From positions 1-39,468 of the forward strand of contig RXJX01000028.1 of NCBI GenBank assembly GCA_003963245.1: 39,468 bases of DNA, read 5' to 3'. The DNA comes from Neisseriaceae bacterium. Lineage in GTDB: Bacteria; Pseudomonadota; Gammaproteobacteria; Burkholderiales; UBA11063. The notes under the pieces are model-generated. The model had not been told where the DNA came from, did no database searches, and worked only from the letters and a program-made list of their open reading frames with translations. Positions 27,085 to 36,116 of the stretch are shown piece by piece (positions within the stretch are counted from its first letter, which is position 1; each line of letters starts with the position of its first letter). Both the position numbers and the translations under genes were made by a program.

Positions 27085-28497
27085 TCATTCAATCACGCTA
27101 TCATCAAAACCAATTATGAGAGTAGCAATAAACCCACCAACATAGGCAATTAATATACCTAGCAAATATAATAACATCCCATTATGAATCAATAATGTTA
27201 GGGGTAAGCCAGAAATACCGATTCCAGTTGCGCCAAGTTTAAATGTTGCAACGAAAGCTCCACCTAAGCCACCGCCAACACATGCGGCAAGAAATGGACG
27301 GAACAATGGTAAAGTTACACCATAAATTAATGGTTCACCTACACCTAAAAACCCAACCACAATACCTGATTTGATAATATGAATTAATTTCTGATTTTTG
27401 GTTTTCAACCAAACAGCTAGTGCCGCACCAACTTGTCCAGCACCTGCCATCGCTAGAATCGGCAGCAAAACTGTCGAGCCAGTAGTCTTGATTAACTCAG
27501 CGTGAATCGGAGTAAGTCCTTGATGCAATCCGGTCATTACCAATGGTAAAAAAGCAGCACTCAAAATAAATCCAACAACTGGACCACCATGATCTACAGC
27601 TAATTTAGAGCCATTGGTTATTGCATCAGAAATAACACCACCAATTGGTTGCAAAATAAAAATCGCTAAAAATCCGGAAACAAGCAAAACTAAAGTCGGC
27701 GTTACAAATAAATCAAGTGCCACCGGAATAACTTTACGCAATTGCTTTTCAAGCCATGCAGCAAAAATTGCCACAAAAAGTACTGCAATAATTCCACCAC
27801 GACCGGGGGTAGCTTGCTCACCAAAAACAGTTATCGCCGATAAACCAGGCATGGTTAACACTGCAGCGAGCACCCCACCCAGAATTGGCGTACCGCCAAA
27901 CTCTTTGGAAGTATTTAGCCCTGCAAACAGTGCCAGACCAAAAGTAATTCCGCCACCAATCAATTTAAGTATTGCGCCAACCGTTGTTTGATCAAATGGC
28001 ATTCCTCCCAATGTCTCTGGACTTAAAGATTTGGTCAGGATATTAACAATCCCAAGCACCAGACCACAGCCGATAAAAGCAGGAATCATCGGAATAAAAA
28101 TATTAGCTAACTTCTTCAAGAAATTTTTAAATGGTGTCGAGTTTTTCTGTTTCAGTTTTTCTTTTAATGAACTAGCATCATTTGCCTTAGTTTCACTAAC
28201 CAACGCGACATCTGGTGTCGCAATTGGTACTGCATTTAGCAAAGCTTGGAATTTCTCATTAACTTGGTTCACTTTACCCGGACCAATGATAATCTGAAGC
28301 TGATCTGGTGTATCAACTACACCAAGTACACCAGAAATTGCTTTAACTTTGCTAATATCAACTAATTCTTTATGCTGCAATGTAATCCGTAATCGTGTCA
28401 TGCAAATTTCAACCGCAGTTATACCATGCGGTGATACCAAATCCCAAACTTGCTTGGCAATCAGCTCTGGGTTAAATGCTATGGTTTGTTTTTCCAT
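27085..28497 (-). CDS. murP: PTS EIIBC permease, MurP-like (MurNAc or MurNAc-GlcNAc)
   Basis: Inner-membrane sugar transporter that phosphorylates its substrate on entry. The frame is open further upstream, but ATG 28497 with GAGAT before it starts the EIIB domain properly (470 residues). EIIB is about 1-90 with phospho-Cys32 in VEICMTRLRITL. A linker (about 95-125) leads to a ten-segment EIIC of the glucose superfamily, with the substrate loop GLHQGLTPIHAELI and the GVGEPLIYG motif. There is no EIIA domain, as in known MurP, so a separate EIIA-Glc-like protein is needed. Sequence alone would also allow a sucrose or trehalose permease; MurNAc is preferred because of MupG and YfeW beside it. 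Confidence 0.83.
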   Translation of the reverse strand: MEKQTIAFNPELIAKQVWDLVSPHGITAVEICMTRLRITLQHKELVDISKVKAISGVLGVVDTPDQLQIIIGPGKVNQVNEKFQALLNAVPIATPDVALVSETKANDASSLKEKLKQKNSTPFKNFLKKLANIFIPMIPAFIGCGLVLGIVNILTKSLSPETLGGMPFDQTTVGAILKLIGGGITFGLALFAGLNTSKEFGGTPILGGVLAAVLTMPGLSAITVFGEQATPGRGGIIAVLFVAIFAAWLEKQLRKVIPVALDLFVTPTLVLLVSGFLAIFILQPIGGVISDAITNGSKLAVDHGGPVVGFILSAAFLPLVMTGLHQGLTPIHAELIKTTGSTVLLPILAMAGAGQVGAALAVWLKTKNQKLIHIIKSGIVVGFLGVGEPLIYGVTLPLFRPFLAACVGGGLGGAFVATFKLGATGIGISGLPLTLLIHNGMLLYLLGILIAYVGGFIATLIIGFDDSVIE

Positions 28498-28504
28498 AAT
28501 ATCT

Positions 28505-28789
28505 CTACCGCTCAGTATTTGCCGAAATTGCAGCATTGTTTTCCAAATAAGGCTTAAAGCTCTCGTAAACCTTAACACCATTACCAAGCCCCATGACAAT
28601 TTGCAACTGGTCATCAACTATTAACGCATCGGCAACTCCATCAATATTTTTTAATGCCGCTAAATCAATCTGACTGTAATCAGAAAGATTAAGTCGAAAT
28701 CGTGTCATACATACGGCAACAGTTTTAATGTTGCCAATGTTTGTCAGTTTAAAAATCTGATCTGCTACTGTTTGTGGATTAAAACTCAT
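28505..28789 (-). CDS. Free-standing PTS EIIB domain protein
   Basis: A 94-residue protein equal to the EIIB domain of the next gene: ADQIFKLTNIGNIKTVAVCM with phospho-Cys27 in the VCMTRFRLNL motif and the second block ADALIVDDQLQIVMGLGNGV. It ends 7 bases before the start of the EIIBC gene and has an excellent SD (GAGGGGG). The reactive Cys is kept, so it is probably active. It may be an auxiliary phosphoryl carrier for the EIIC domain next door, a phosphate buffer or sensor, or a relic of a duplicated permease. I know of no standard MurNAc operon with this extra piece. Confidence 0.85.
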   Translation of the reverse strand: MSFNPQTVADQIFKLTNIGNIKTVAVCMTRFRLNLSDYSQIDLAALKNIDGVADALIVDDQLQIVMGLGNGVKVYESFKPYLENNAAISANTER

Positions 28790-28812
28790 AATAAATACCC
28801 CCTCTAAATTAA

Positions 28813-30171
28813 TTATTTAATAGATTCTACATTAAGACTTTGATAGATTAAATCAACAATCTGCTTATAATTTCCGGTAGCAAAGCCGTCACCCGCAAAT
28901 TTACCATCCTTATATTGACTATGTTTTTTATTAGTTAATAACACAATTGCCAAATCATACTTGGGATCAATCAAAGTAATTGTACCTGTCCATCCGGTGT
29001 GCCCAAAAGCCTGACTACTAGCATAATGTCCAAATGGCGCATAATTACTTTTTGCTCCAGCTCTTCGCCAACCAAGACCGTATGTATCATCACTAGCAAT
29101 TGGTGCAATAAATTGAGCTTCAACTGCAGGCGTCCATAACGTTACATCATTATAGCTTCCATTATTCAGCGCTAGTTGTACCAATACTGCCATATCGCCC
29201 AAGTCTGCAAATAATCCAGCATGACCAGAAACACCTCCCATCGAATAATAGGAATTTTCATCATGAACCTGACATTCAATTGGTGTTGTACGGATATTAG
29301 GAAAATTAATACTGCCCCCACGAGTATTACCATCAACCTCAGTCGCAGCGCACGATCTATAACCATAATCATTCAATAACGGATTAAATGTGATAGATTT
29401 TAGCCCTAATGGTTGATAAATATTCTGCATTACATACTGATCTAAGGATTGTTTAGTTATTGTTTCAACAATCATCCCCAGCAGCATAAAATCAACATCA
29501 CTATAAACAGGCTTACCACCACGCGCACGCTCAAAAGGTAATCTACTCAGAATAATTGATTCTGTGGTAAGGCGATTTTGTGAATACAAATTATCTCCGT
29601 ATTGCGCGATAGTTTGTGGATTATAAAATTGTGGACTCGGTGTATAACCAGCACTGTGCGTAAGTAAATCACGAACGGTTCTTGTTTCACGGCATTGTCC
29701 ATTTTTGTCACAACCTTTGTATTCAGGCAAATAAAAACTGACTGGTTTATCAATGTCAAGTTTACTTTCAGCAACCAAATGCATTACAGCATAGTTAGTT
29801 GCATACATTTTAGTATTTGATGCCAAATCAAATAGAGTATTACATTGTACAGGCACGGGCTTAGTTAATGGTTTGCCAGTTTTTAAATCATATTTCAGAG
29901 CTGAGCCATAAACACTTTGTTTAATCACGTGTCCATCTTTGATAATCAGCAATGCAGCACCAGGAAAGCCATTTTTTACATCCTGATTAATTTGCTGATC
30001 AACTAACGCCAGTTTCTTAGGATCAAAACCAAAACTCTCAGGGTTTCCCTGTGCCAAAAGCGTAGATTTAGCAACTGAATCACCTGTAGCAAAAAAATTG
30101 CATTGGTTCTCTGCCATAGCCGATGAAACAAATAACCCGCTAAGTAACAGCGGCAAATATTTACTTATCAT
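28813..30171 (-). CDS. yfeW: Penicillin-binding protein 4B homologue (YfeW), exported serine hydrolase
   Basis: Class C beta-lactamase/DD-peptidase fold protein of 452 residues with signal peptide MISKYLPLLLSGLFVSSAMA (cleavage before ENQ). The active-site tetrad is SNTK (S118, K121), followed by YSD in KPVYSDVDFMLLG and the third motif GHTGWTGT. Long stretches (FNPLLNDYG, NTRGGSINFPNIRT, YSMGGVSGHAGLF) match E. coli YfeW closely. In E. coli yfeW lies beside murQP, and in Bacillus the relative is in the MurNAc operon. Weak DD-carboxypeptidase activity has been reported for the E. coli protein. The role here is probably trimming peptides or esters from muropeptides in the periplasm before uptake. 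Confidence 0.9.
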   Translation of the reverse strand: MISKYLPLLLSGLFVSSAMAENQCNFFATGDSVAKSTLLAQGNPESFGFDPKKLALVDQQINQDVKNGFPGAALLIIKDGHVIKQSVYGSALKYDLKTGKPLTKPVPVQCNTLFDLASNTKMYATNYAVMHLVAESKLDIDKPVSFYLPEYKGCDKNGQCRETRTVRDLLTHSAGYTPSPQFYNPQTIAQYGDNLYSQNRLTTESIILSRLPFERARGGKPVYSDVDFMLLGMIVETITKQSLDQYVMQNIYQPLGLKSITFNPLLNDYGYRSCAATEVDGNTRGGSINFPNIRTTPIECQVHDENSYYSMGGVSGHAGLFADLGDMAVLVQLALNNGSYNDVTLWTPAVEAQFIAPIASDDTYGLGWRRAGAKSNYAPFGHYASSQAFGHTGWTGTITLIDPKYDLAIVLLTNKKHSQYKDGKFAGDGFATGNYKQIVDLIYQSLNVESIK

Positions 30172-30183
30172 ATATAATCATTC

Positions 30184-31113
30184 TCAATTAATAAATTCAA
30201 GAAATTGGCGCATCGTTGGCATGGATTTAATCGCTCCATAGTTGGTACAAGTGAATGCACCTACCAAATTAGCAAATGCGACAAACGCATCCCAATTTGG
30301 CTCTGCATGCTGAGCTAACTTAAAAAGTAATGCTCCCACAAATGCATCGCCCGCACCAGTACTATCAACCTGTGTAATTTTACGCGATGGAATTAACCTA
30401 GTTCCTTGAGCATTGGCAACCATACTACCTTTAGCGCCTAGAGTTATAATTACTGTTTTTGCCCCGACATATTGTAAATAAGTCAACGCTTTTTCTAAAT
30501 CATCTTCACCACTAATTAATTGCGCCTCGCTTTCACTAAGCTTGACTACGTCAGCATAGGAAATAAACGTTTTACAATCATGCAAATAATTTGCCATCAT
30601 ATCTGCGCTAATCAAGTCTTCGCGATAATTAGGATCGAAGCTAATAAAATTTTTATTGGCATCTGCCATTTCAAGTAATTGGAAGTAACTAGTACGCAAC
30701 CGACCACCCATTAAAGCAGTAGCAGAACCAAAATGAACAATATCCTCAGAATCCAGATTGTCCAGCTCAAAATCAGCAAATTGGTAATCGCCATCACTGC
30801 CACGATAAAATTCAAAGTCACGTTCGCCATGGGCATCCAGTGCAACAAATGCCAAGGTAGTCTTGCCCTCACGCTTACACAGATGAGTATCAATTCCCAA
30901 CTCAGATAACGCAGCTAATAAATATTCGCCAAAACTATCTTGCCCGACTTGCCCCATAAATACAGCCTGACCGCCAAGCTTACTCACTGCCGCCGCAACG
31001 TTTGCTGGAGCTCCACCCGCAAATTTGGCAAATTGATTACTCTTGACAAGTCCTTGAGAACTTTGCCCCATAAAATCAACCAGTAATTCACCGATACAAA
31101 ATATTTTTTTCAT
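30184..31113 (-). CDS. PfkB-family carbohydrate kinase (fructokinase-like)
   Basis: A 309-residue ribokinase-fold kinase. Signatures: N-terminal FCIGELLVDFMG, substrate glycine loop FAGGAPANVAAAVSKLGG, KTTLAFVALD, and the ATP/catalytic motif QVDSTGAGDAFVGAL with the catalytic Asp. The overall pattern is that of fructokinases. It is the first gene of a five-gene leftward operon with the YfeW homologue (12 bases apart), EIIB, EIIBC and MupG, so in this setting it may phosphorylate a sugar released by the pathway, for example the free GlcNAc left after MupG cleavage, or act on fructose if the PTS handles sucrose instead. Neither is shown by the sequence. Confidence 0.87.
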   Translation of the reverse strand: MKKIFCIGELLVDFMGQSSQGLVKSNQFAKFAGGAPANVAAAVSKLGGQAVFMGQVGQDSFGEYLLAALSELGIDTHLCKREGKTTLAFVALDAHGERDFEFYRGSDGDYQFADFELDNLDSEDIVHFGSATALMGGRLRTSYFQLLEMADANKNFISFDPNYREDLISADMMANYLHDCKTFISYADVVKLSESEAQLISGEDDLEKALTYLQYVGAKTVIITLGAKGSMVANAQGTRLIPSRKITQVDSTGAGDAFVGALLFKLAQHAEPNWDAFVAFANLVGAFTCTNYGAIKSMPTMRQFLEFIN

Positions 31114-31269
31114 ACACCTTAACGATTACAACTAAAAATTAAATAAAATAAGCATAATTATAACAAACCCAGAATATTATTACGCAGGTGTTATAGATGA
31201 ATTATTCGCATTTCAGCAAAATGACACTTAATTAAACAAGGCTTTTATGCTAAAATACGAGCTTAACTG

Positions 31270-31308
31270 ATACCCGAATGATATAATCACAATATCATCA
31301 GTATTTTT
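31270..31308 (+). promoter_or_regulatory. Leader hairpin with T tract upstream of the Co/Ni transporter operon
   Basis: ATGATA (31278-31283) and TATCAT (31293-31298) form a stem extended by ATAC (31270) with GTAT (31301), then T5 at 31304-31308. An extended -10 TGCTAAAAT at 31248-31256 could start transcription just before it. The second half (GTAT-TTTT-ATAC) can also form a competing small hairpin. No cobalamin or NiCo riboswitch core was recognised. Weak AT stems; tentative. Confidence 0.3.
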
Positions 31309-31371
31309 ATACCATCGACATAACGCACTAGTAATTTTTGACCTGACATTCATTTTTAAAGGTAATCTAAC

Positions 31372-32406
31372 ATGCATATCCCTGATGGCTACCTGAGCCC
31401 GCAAACGACAATTCCTGCACTTATCGTGATGAGTACTATTTGGTATTTAGCATTTCGCAAAGTAAAATTAGCCCATAATCAGCAATCTATTCCAACTATC
31501 GCATTATGCGCAGCATTCAGTTTCGTAATTATGATGTTCAACATCCCTGTTGCAGGAGGCAGTTCAGCCCACGCCGTCGGAGCCGTTTTGGTTGCAATTT
31601 TAGTTGGTCCAGCTTTGGCAATTCTTGCTATATCAACCACCTTGATTATTCAAGCCCTGATTTTTGGAGATGGTGGAGTTTTAACAATCGGAGTAAATTG
31701 TTTTAATATGGCATTTCTAATGCCTGTTTGTGGTTATGCAATTTATAGATTAATTTCAGGAGCAAGCACATTAGGATCGCGACGTAATCTAGTTGCAACT
31801 TTTATTGCCAGTTATGCAGGAATCAATCTTGCTGCATTAGCAACCGCTATTGAAATGGGTATCCAGCCACTGTTGTTTACCTCACCAAATGGTACCCCCT
31901 TATACGGATTTTATCCATTAGGCGTAACTATCCCAGCAATGATGTTCGTACATCTCCTTTTTGCTGGTATACTTGAAGGGCTTATTAGCACCTTGGCTCT
32001 TAGCTATGTGGTTAAATTTGCGCCACATCTTTTAAATCAAACGAATAGGACTCTAGGAAGTAAAATCATTGCGGGCAGCTGGTTAAGCCGTAATAAAACC
32101 TTAATTATTACCACAACTTTGATTATTTGCATGACTCCTCTTGGACTGCTAGCTGGTGGTAGCGCTTATGGTGAATGGGGATTGGATGAAGTCAAGCAAT
32201 TAATTGGTTATATCCCAAGTGGGATGGCAAAAACTGCTGATTTATGGCATGCCATATTGCCGGACTACACCTTGCCTGTACTTGGTGATAGCGCCATATC
32301 GCAATCATTTGGTTATATTTTATCGGCACTAATTGGTGTAAGTCTGATTGCCGGATTAATCATCATCACTCATCGCCTAACTAAAAACAGCTATAGTAAA
32401 AACTAG
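31372..32406 (+). CDS. cbiM: ECF transporter S component CbiM/NikM fused to a PDGLE (CbiN/NikN-like) domain
   Basis: Substrate-binding membrane subunit for cobalt or nickel uptake. It starts MHIPDGYLSP, with the N-terminal His2 that takes part in metal binding; PVAGGSSAHAVGAVLVAILV with further His and FGDGGVLTIGVNCFNMA are the CbiM core. From about residue 240 a second part carries a transmembrane helix, then GLLAGGSAYGEWGLDEV and a final helix: this is the PDGLE/CbiN-type module, here fused in one 344-residue chain as in NikMN. Metal choice (Co or Ni) cannot be read safely. AAAGG precedes the ATG. cbiQ starts on the base right after its stop. Confidence 0.9.
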   Translation: MHIPDGYLSPQTTIPALIVMSTIWYLAFRKVKLAHNQQSIPTIALCAAFSFVIMMFNIPVAGGSSAHAVGAVLVAILVGPALAILAISTTLIIQALIFGDGGVLTIGVNCFNMAFLMPVCGYAIYRLISGASTLGSRRNLVATFIASYAGINLAALATAIEMGIQPLLFTSPNGTPLYGFYPLGVTIPAMMFVHLLFAGILEGLISTLALSYVVKFAPHLLNQTNRTLGSKIIAGSWLSRNKTLIITTTLIICMTPLGLLAGGSAYGEWGLDEVKQLIGYIPSGMAKTADLWHAILPDYTLPVLGDSAISQSFGYILSALIGVSLIAGLIIITHRLTKNSYSKN

Positions 32407-33330
32407 ATGTGTCAAGCTGAGCTTATCCCAAGTTGGCTTTTACAAAATGAGCGGGGTTTAGTAAATAAGACCCCGCAGCGCCTTAATTTTTTACGACGAA
32501 GCATTACTCACTTAAGTAAAATATTCAGTGAGGAAATTTATTTTAATCGCACCGCAGATCGTCAGGGATTATTGCAAGCAATTGATCCACGAGCCAAACT
32601 GATACTAATTCTAATTTTTATCCTAATTATTAACTGTAGTCATACATTTACCATACCGTTAGTATTATTTGCGATCACGCTAGTTTATGCAAAACTTAGC
32701 CATATTTCTTTGACTCAACTAACTCGAAGAGCATGGTTAATTATTCCTGTATTCATCTTAATCTGTTCAACTCCAGCATTATTTAACGTCCTTATTCCCG
32801 GTAAAGTACTGTTAACTGTTATCAGTACCAACTCAAAGTCGCAATGGTTCAGCCACGGACTATATATCAGTGACAATGGTCTTCACTCGGTCATGATGAT
32901 GTTTATCCGTAGTGGTTGCAGTTTATCATTAGTCTATTTATTATTAACCACAACTAGTTGGAATGACCTTACCAAAGGGCTATCCCTATTAAAAGCCCCA
33001 ACTGGGTTTATTTTAATTTTATCAATGACTTATCGTTATATTTTTTTGTTAACAAATTGTGCACTACAAATGAATGAAGCCCGTTTTCTACGCACGGTTG
33101 GTAGATTAAACCATCGCGAAAATCGACGCTTTATCGGCCATTCAATGGCACTACTCTTCATTAAATCAAACTATTTGGCAACCGAAATTTTTGCTGCTAT
33201 GCGTGCCCGAGGGTTTTCACATAAAATAGTTAGCCTTAAAACCTTAAAATTAGATAAAATTGACTATATTTTTATGATTAATAACGGTATAATTCTGCTG
33301 ATTTTACTAGCGTGGAGCAAAATTTCTTGA
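32407..33330 (+). CDS. cbiQ: ECF transporter T component CbiQ
   Basis: Coupling membrane subunit (307 residues) between CbiM and the ATPase. After an unusually long polar N-terminus (about 60 residues) come the family features: IDPRAKLILILIFILII, helices around 85-140 and 175-225, and the coupling motif region EIFAAMRARGFSHK (the A-R-G signature that contacts the ATPase), then a final helix. There is no SD; the ATG directly abuts the TAG of cbiM (TAGATG), so translation is probably by reinitiation. Confidence 0.88.
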   Translation: MCQAELIPSWLLQNERGLVNKTPQRLNFLRRSITHLSKIFSEEIYFNRTADRQGLLQAIDPRAKLILILIFILIINCSHTFTIPLVLFAITLVYAKLSHISLTQLTRRAWLIIPVFILICSTPALFNVLIPGKVLLTVISTNSKSQWFSHGLYISDNGLHSVMMMFIRSGCSLSLVYLLLTTTSWNDLTKGLSLLKAPTGFILILSMTYRYIFLLTNCALQMNEARFLRTVGRLNHRENRRFIGHSMALLFIKSNYLATEIFAAMRARGFSHKIVSLKTLKLDKIDYIFMINNGIILLILLAWSKIS

Positions 33331-34073
33331 TAAATGACGAGATTATTTTTGAAGTTGAGAATCTGGAGTTTAGCTATCCGGACAGTGGTAATATTTTAGA
33401 TAAACTTAACTTTGCAGTTCATTCAGGAGAAGCTCTCAGCATTCTGGGTGCAAATGGCTGCGGTAAATCTACTCTGCTTAAAATTTTCTCCGGCTTACTC
33501 TCACCCACAGCTGGGAATTTCAAGGCTTTTGGTAAATCTATCAGTTCCCAGATGTTGCAAGAAGATGATTTTGCCATGAATTATCACCAACAAATTGGTT
33601 TCATTTTTCAAGATTCAGATGTACAACTTTTCTGTAACAATGTGACCGAAGAGCTTGCATTCGGTTTACTTCAACTTGATTATAGTATAACTGAGATTAA
33701 ACAACGAATAGCTGAAATTGCCAAATTAGTTAACATTGAACATTTACTGGATAAAAGCCCCTATAAATTAAGTGGCGGCGAAAAGAAAAAGGTCGCCATT
33801 GCAGCAGTTCTCTTGCTTAATCCCAGAGTATTGATTCTCGATGAGCCAACCAATGCACTCGATCCCAAAACTCAACGCTGGTTAGTTGGGCTATTGCAAC
33901 AACTTCATCAAGCTGGTAAAACATTAATTATAACCACACATAATCTTAATCTCGTAAGTGAATTAAGTACTCGGGGCATCTTATTTAACGAACAGCATCA
34001 AATTGTTGCTGATGCACCGATTAAACAATTACTTCAGCAACAAGATTTACTCAGAGAGGTTAATTTAATTTAA
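33312..34073 (+). CDS. cbiO: ECF transporter ATPase CbiO
   Basis: ABC ATPase energising Co/Ni uptake. Walker A is GANGCGKST, Q-loop FIFQDSDVQLF (typical of ECF ATPases), signature LSGGEKKKVAIA, Walker B VLILDEPTNALDP and switch His in TTHN. The frame opens with a GTG at 33312 inside cbiQ. A TTG at 33327 that overlaps the cbiQ stop (TTGA) has GGAG 10 bases upstream and may be the true start, which would shorten the protein by 5 residues to 248. Third gene of a tight three-gene operon. Confidence 0.93.
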   Translation: MEQNFLINDEIIFEVENLEFSYPDSGNILDKLNFAVHSGEALSILGANGCGKSTLLKIFSGLLSPTAGNFKAFGKSISSQMLQEDDFAMNYHQQIGFIFQDSDVQLFCNNVTEELAFGLLQLDYSITEIKQRIAEIAKLVNIEHLLDKSPYKLSGGEKKKVAIAAVLLLNPRVLILDEPTNALDPKTQRWLVGLLQQLHQAGKTLIITTHNLNLVSELSTRGILFNEQHQIVADAPIKQLLQQQDLLREVNLI

Positions 34074-34146
34074 GGTTTAATAGCGAAAGTTTTTACCAGA
34101 TAATTGCAACTACTAACAATTGTTTAGTAAATTCCAAAACGTATTA

Positions 34147-35034
34147 TTATTCTGGTTTAATCCCCTCAAGACATGCCCAGCCATTATTAACTTGATAAGT
34201 TGACATAGTAAACCATTTTCCATACAGCTCACTCATCTCTTCAATTTGGCTATCTAAAATTCCTGATAAAACAATTTTCCCACCAGGTCGTACATATGAA
34301 GCTAATGCATCTGCAATCATTCGCAGCGGATTAGATAGGATATTGGCAACTACCAAATCGTATTGTTGTGCTTTAAATTGTTCAGGCAAGCAAAAAGCGA
34401 CTTCAACCTGATTAACTTTAGCGTTATCAACACTGGCTTCAACCGCTTGCGGATCAATATCTACCCCATCAACTAAACCAGCACCGAGTTTTTTAGCCGT
34501 AATCGCTAAAATACCTGAACCGCAACCATAATCCAATATCCGTGAAGTTTTACTAGCACAGCCAGCAAGATACTCTAGACACATAAAGGTAGTTGGATGC
34601 GAACCAGTTCCAAATGCTAAGCCCGGATCTAGTACAATTCCTACCGCGTCAGGTTTAGGAAGGCTATGCCACGATGGAACGATATATAAGTTAGGCGTAA
34701 CTTCAATCGGATCAAATTGACTTTGAGTTAAGCGTACCCAATCTTGATCATCAACTACTTCATGAACCCAATCAAATTTCTTAGCCAATTGCTCTTGCGC
34801 TTCAGCAATCATCTCCTCAACTTGGCTATCCTCATTTAAAAGCACCGATACTTTGCTGTGCTCCCAAAGTTTTTCAACATCCATGCCCGGTTCATTAAAA
34901 ATTGCCTGCTCTAATTCCGTCCCTTCATATTGATCTTCTATACTTACTGAAATCGCCCCTAAATCAAAAAAAATCTCAGATAATTGCTCTGCACTTTCAG
35001 AGTCAATATTAATTATTAATTGCTTAAAACTCAT
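34147..35034 (-). CDS. prmA: Ribosomal protein L11 methyltransferase
   Basis: SAM-dependent enzyme trimethylating ribosomal protein L11 in the cytosol. N-terminal L11-recognition domain (about 1-55), then the methyltransferase: GLAFGTGSHPTTFMCLEYL, SAM motif ILDYGCGSGILAI, DGVDIDPQAV and VVANILSNPL (the PrmA form of the N-x-x-x-P-L motif). The open frame begins at a GTG, but ATG 35034 has AGGTGA just upstream and starts MSFKQLIINID, giving 295 residues or close to it, the usual size. It is convergent with cbiO. Confidence 0.96.
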   Translation of the reverse strand: MSFKQLIINIDSESAEQLSEIFFDLGAISVSIEDQYEGTELEQAIFNEPGMDVEKLWEHSKVSVLLNEDSQVEEMIAEAQEQLAKKFDWVHEVVDDQDWVRLTQSQFDPIEVTPNLYIVPSWHSLPKPDAVGIVLDPGLAFGTGSHPTTFMCLEYLAGCASKTSRILDYGCGSGILAITAKKLGAGLVDGVDIDPQAVEASVDNAKVNQVEVAFCLPEQFKAQQYDLVVANILSNPLRMIADALASYVRPGGKIVLSGILDSQIEEMSELYGKWFTMSTYQVNNGWACLEGIKPE

Positions 35035-35178
35035 TTTCACCTACATTTAAAAACAATTCAATAGTTTATAATTTAATTTTATACAGCCATAATTATACTG
35101 CAATTAGCTATGACGATATTGTAACTGACAATGAAGTTTTCACATATGATATTTACTTAGCTCAACTTTCATAAAACT

Positions 35179-36018
35179 CTATTCTTTATAACCACGGAAA
35201 TAAACTATCCAATATGTAGTACCGATGAAAAGTGCACCACCAATTATATTTCCAATGGTAACCGGAAGCAAATTATGCATTACTCCTGTAAAATTTAAAT
35301 TATTTAACACTTCAGGATTTAAATGGCTAACAGCAAGCAAACTCGGTACAGTTTTAGCAAATAAGGCTAAGCTAAAATAAAACATATTGGCAACACAGTG
35401 TTCGTAACCACCAATGATAAACACCATGATCGCAAACCAAATTATCAGAATTTTACCCGCTACATCTTTGGCAGCAGAAGCACCCCACGCCGCACAACAG
35501 ACGAGAATATTACACATAATTCCACTACAAATATTTTGTCCAAAAGTATAATTGGCTTTTATTGCAGCGACATGAATCACATAAGCACCAATAGAATTTG
35601 AATCATTATAAACAATACCAGCGCCAAAAATTAAAGCAGCAATTGAAATAGCACCTACCGCATTGGTAATATAAATGATAACCAGATTTAATAAATAAGT
35701 TTTAGTAGTAATTTTTCTTTCCAAGCGCGCCTGAATCAATAAAGTATTACTGGTAAATAATTCACCACCACAGATCACAATTAAAATCAAACCTGAAGGG
35801 AAAATCACTGCATTAACTAATTTCGCTAGACCATAGTCACTAATTCCATGGCTGGCAACTAATGCAGCAAACGCGCCTAACGCCAAAAAAGCCCCTGCAA
35901 TACAACCATTTAAAACACTTTGGATTAAATATTGCCGACTACCTTTTTTCTCACCGATATGTACTTGCTCGTCGAGTAACTCTTTGCCACTTAAATAATT
36001 TTTATTCTCTGTTTGCAT
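35179..36018 (-). CDS. focA: Formate/nitrite transporter, FocA-type
   Basis: Pentameric formate channel of the inner membrane, 279 residues with six transmembrane helices. Family blocks: GAFLALGAFAALVA, the pore-lining ICGGELFTSNTLLI, IWFAIMVFIIGGYEHCVANMF with the conserved gating His region, and LLPVTIGNIIGGALFIG. The N-terminal cytoplasmic part is short. In enterobacteria focA lies directly before pflB in one operon; here the two are divergent with 200 bases between their starts, so one promoter region may serve both. The SD is AAGG, 9 bases before ATG. Confidence 0.92.
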   Translation of the reverse strand: MQTENKNYLSGKELLDEQVHIGEKKGSRQYLIQSVLNGCIAGAFLALGAFAALVASHGISDYGLAKLVNAVIFPSGLILIVICGGELFTSNTLLIQARLERKITTKTYLLNLVIIYITNAVGAISIAALIFGAGIVYNDSNSIGAYVIHVAAIKANYTFGQNICSGIMCNILVCCAAWGASAAKDVAGKILIIWFAIMVFIIGGYEHCVANMFYFSLALFAKTVPSLLAVSHLNPEVLNNLNFTGVMHNLLPVTIGNIIGGALFIGTTYWIVYFRGYKE

Positions 36019-36116
36019 GACAATTAAACCTTATTTAAATTGTTGTTAATTGCGGATTCTATCACTCCTAGAGTTAAGTTGCCATAAATTTTTACGCTTA
36101 AAATTAATAGCAATAA

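Noticed and set aside
27614..28624. Plus-strand open frames opposite the EIIBC and EIIB genes
   Set aside because: Shadows of the real minus-strand genes, which carry clear EIIB and EIIC motifs; compositions are unnatural (many Pro, Ile, Lys).
31114..31371. Cobalamin riboswitch before cbiM
   Set aside because: The B12-box (GCCACTG-type core) is absent; only a weak AT-rich hairpin with T tract is present.
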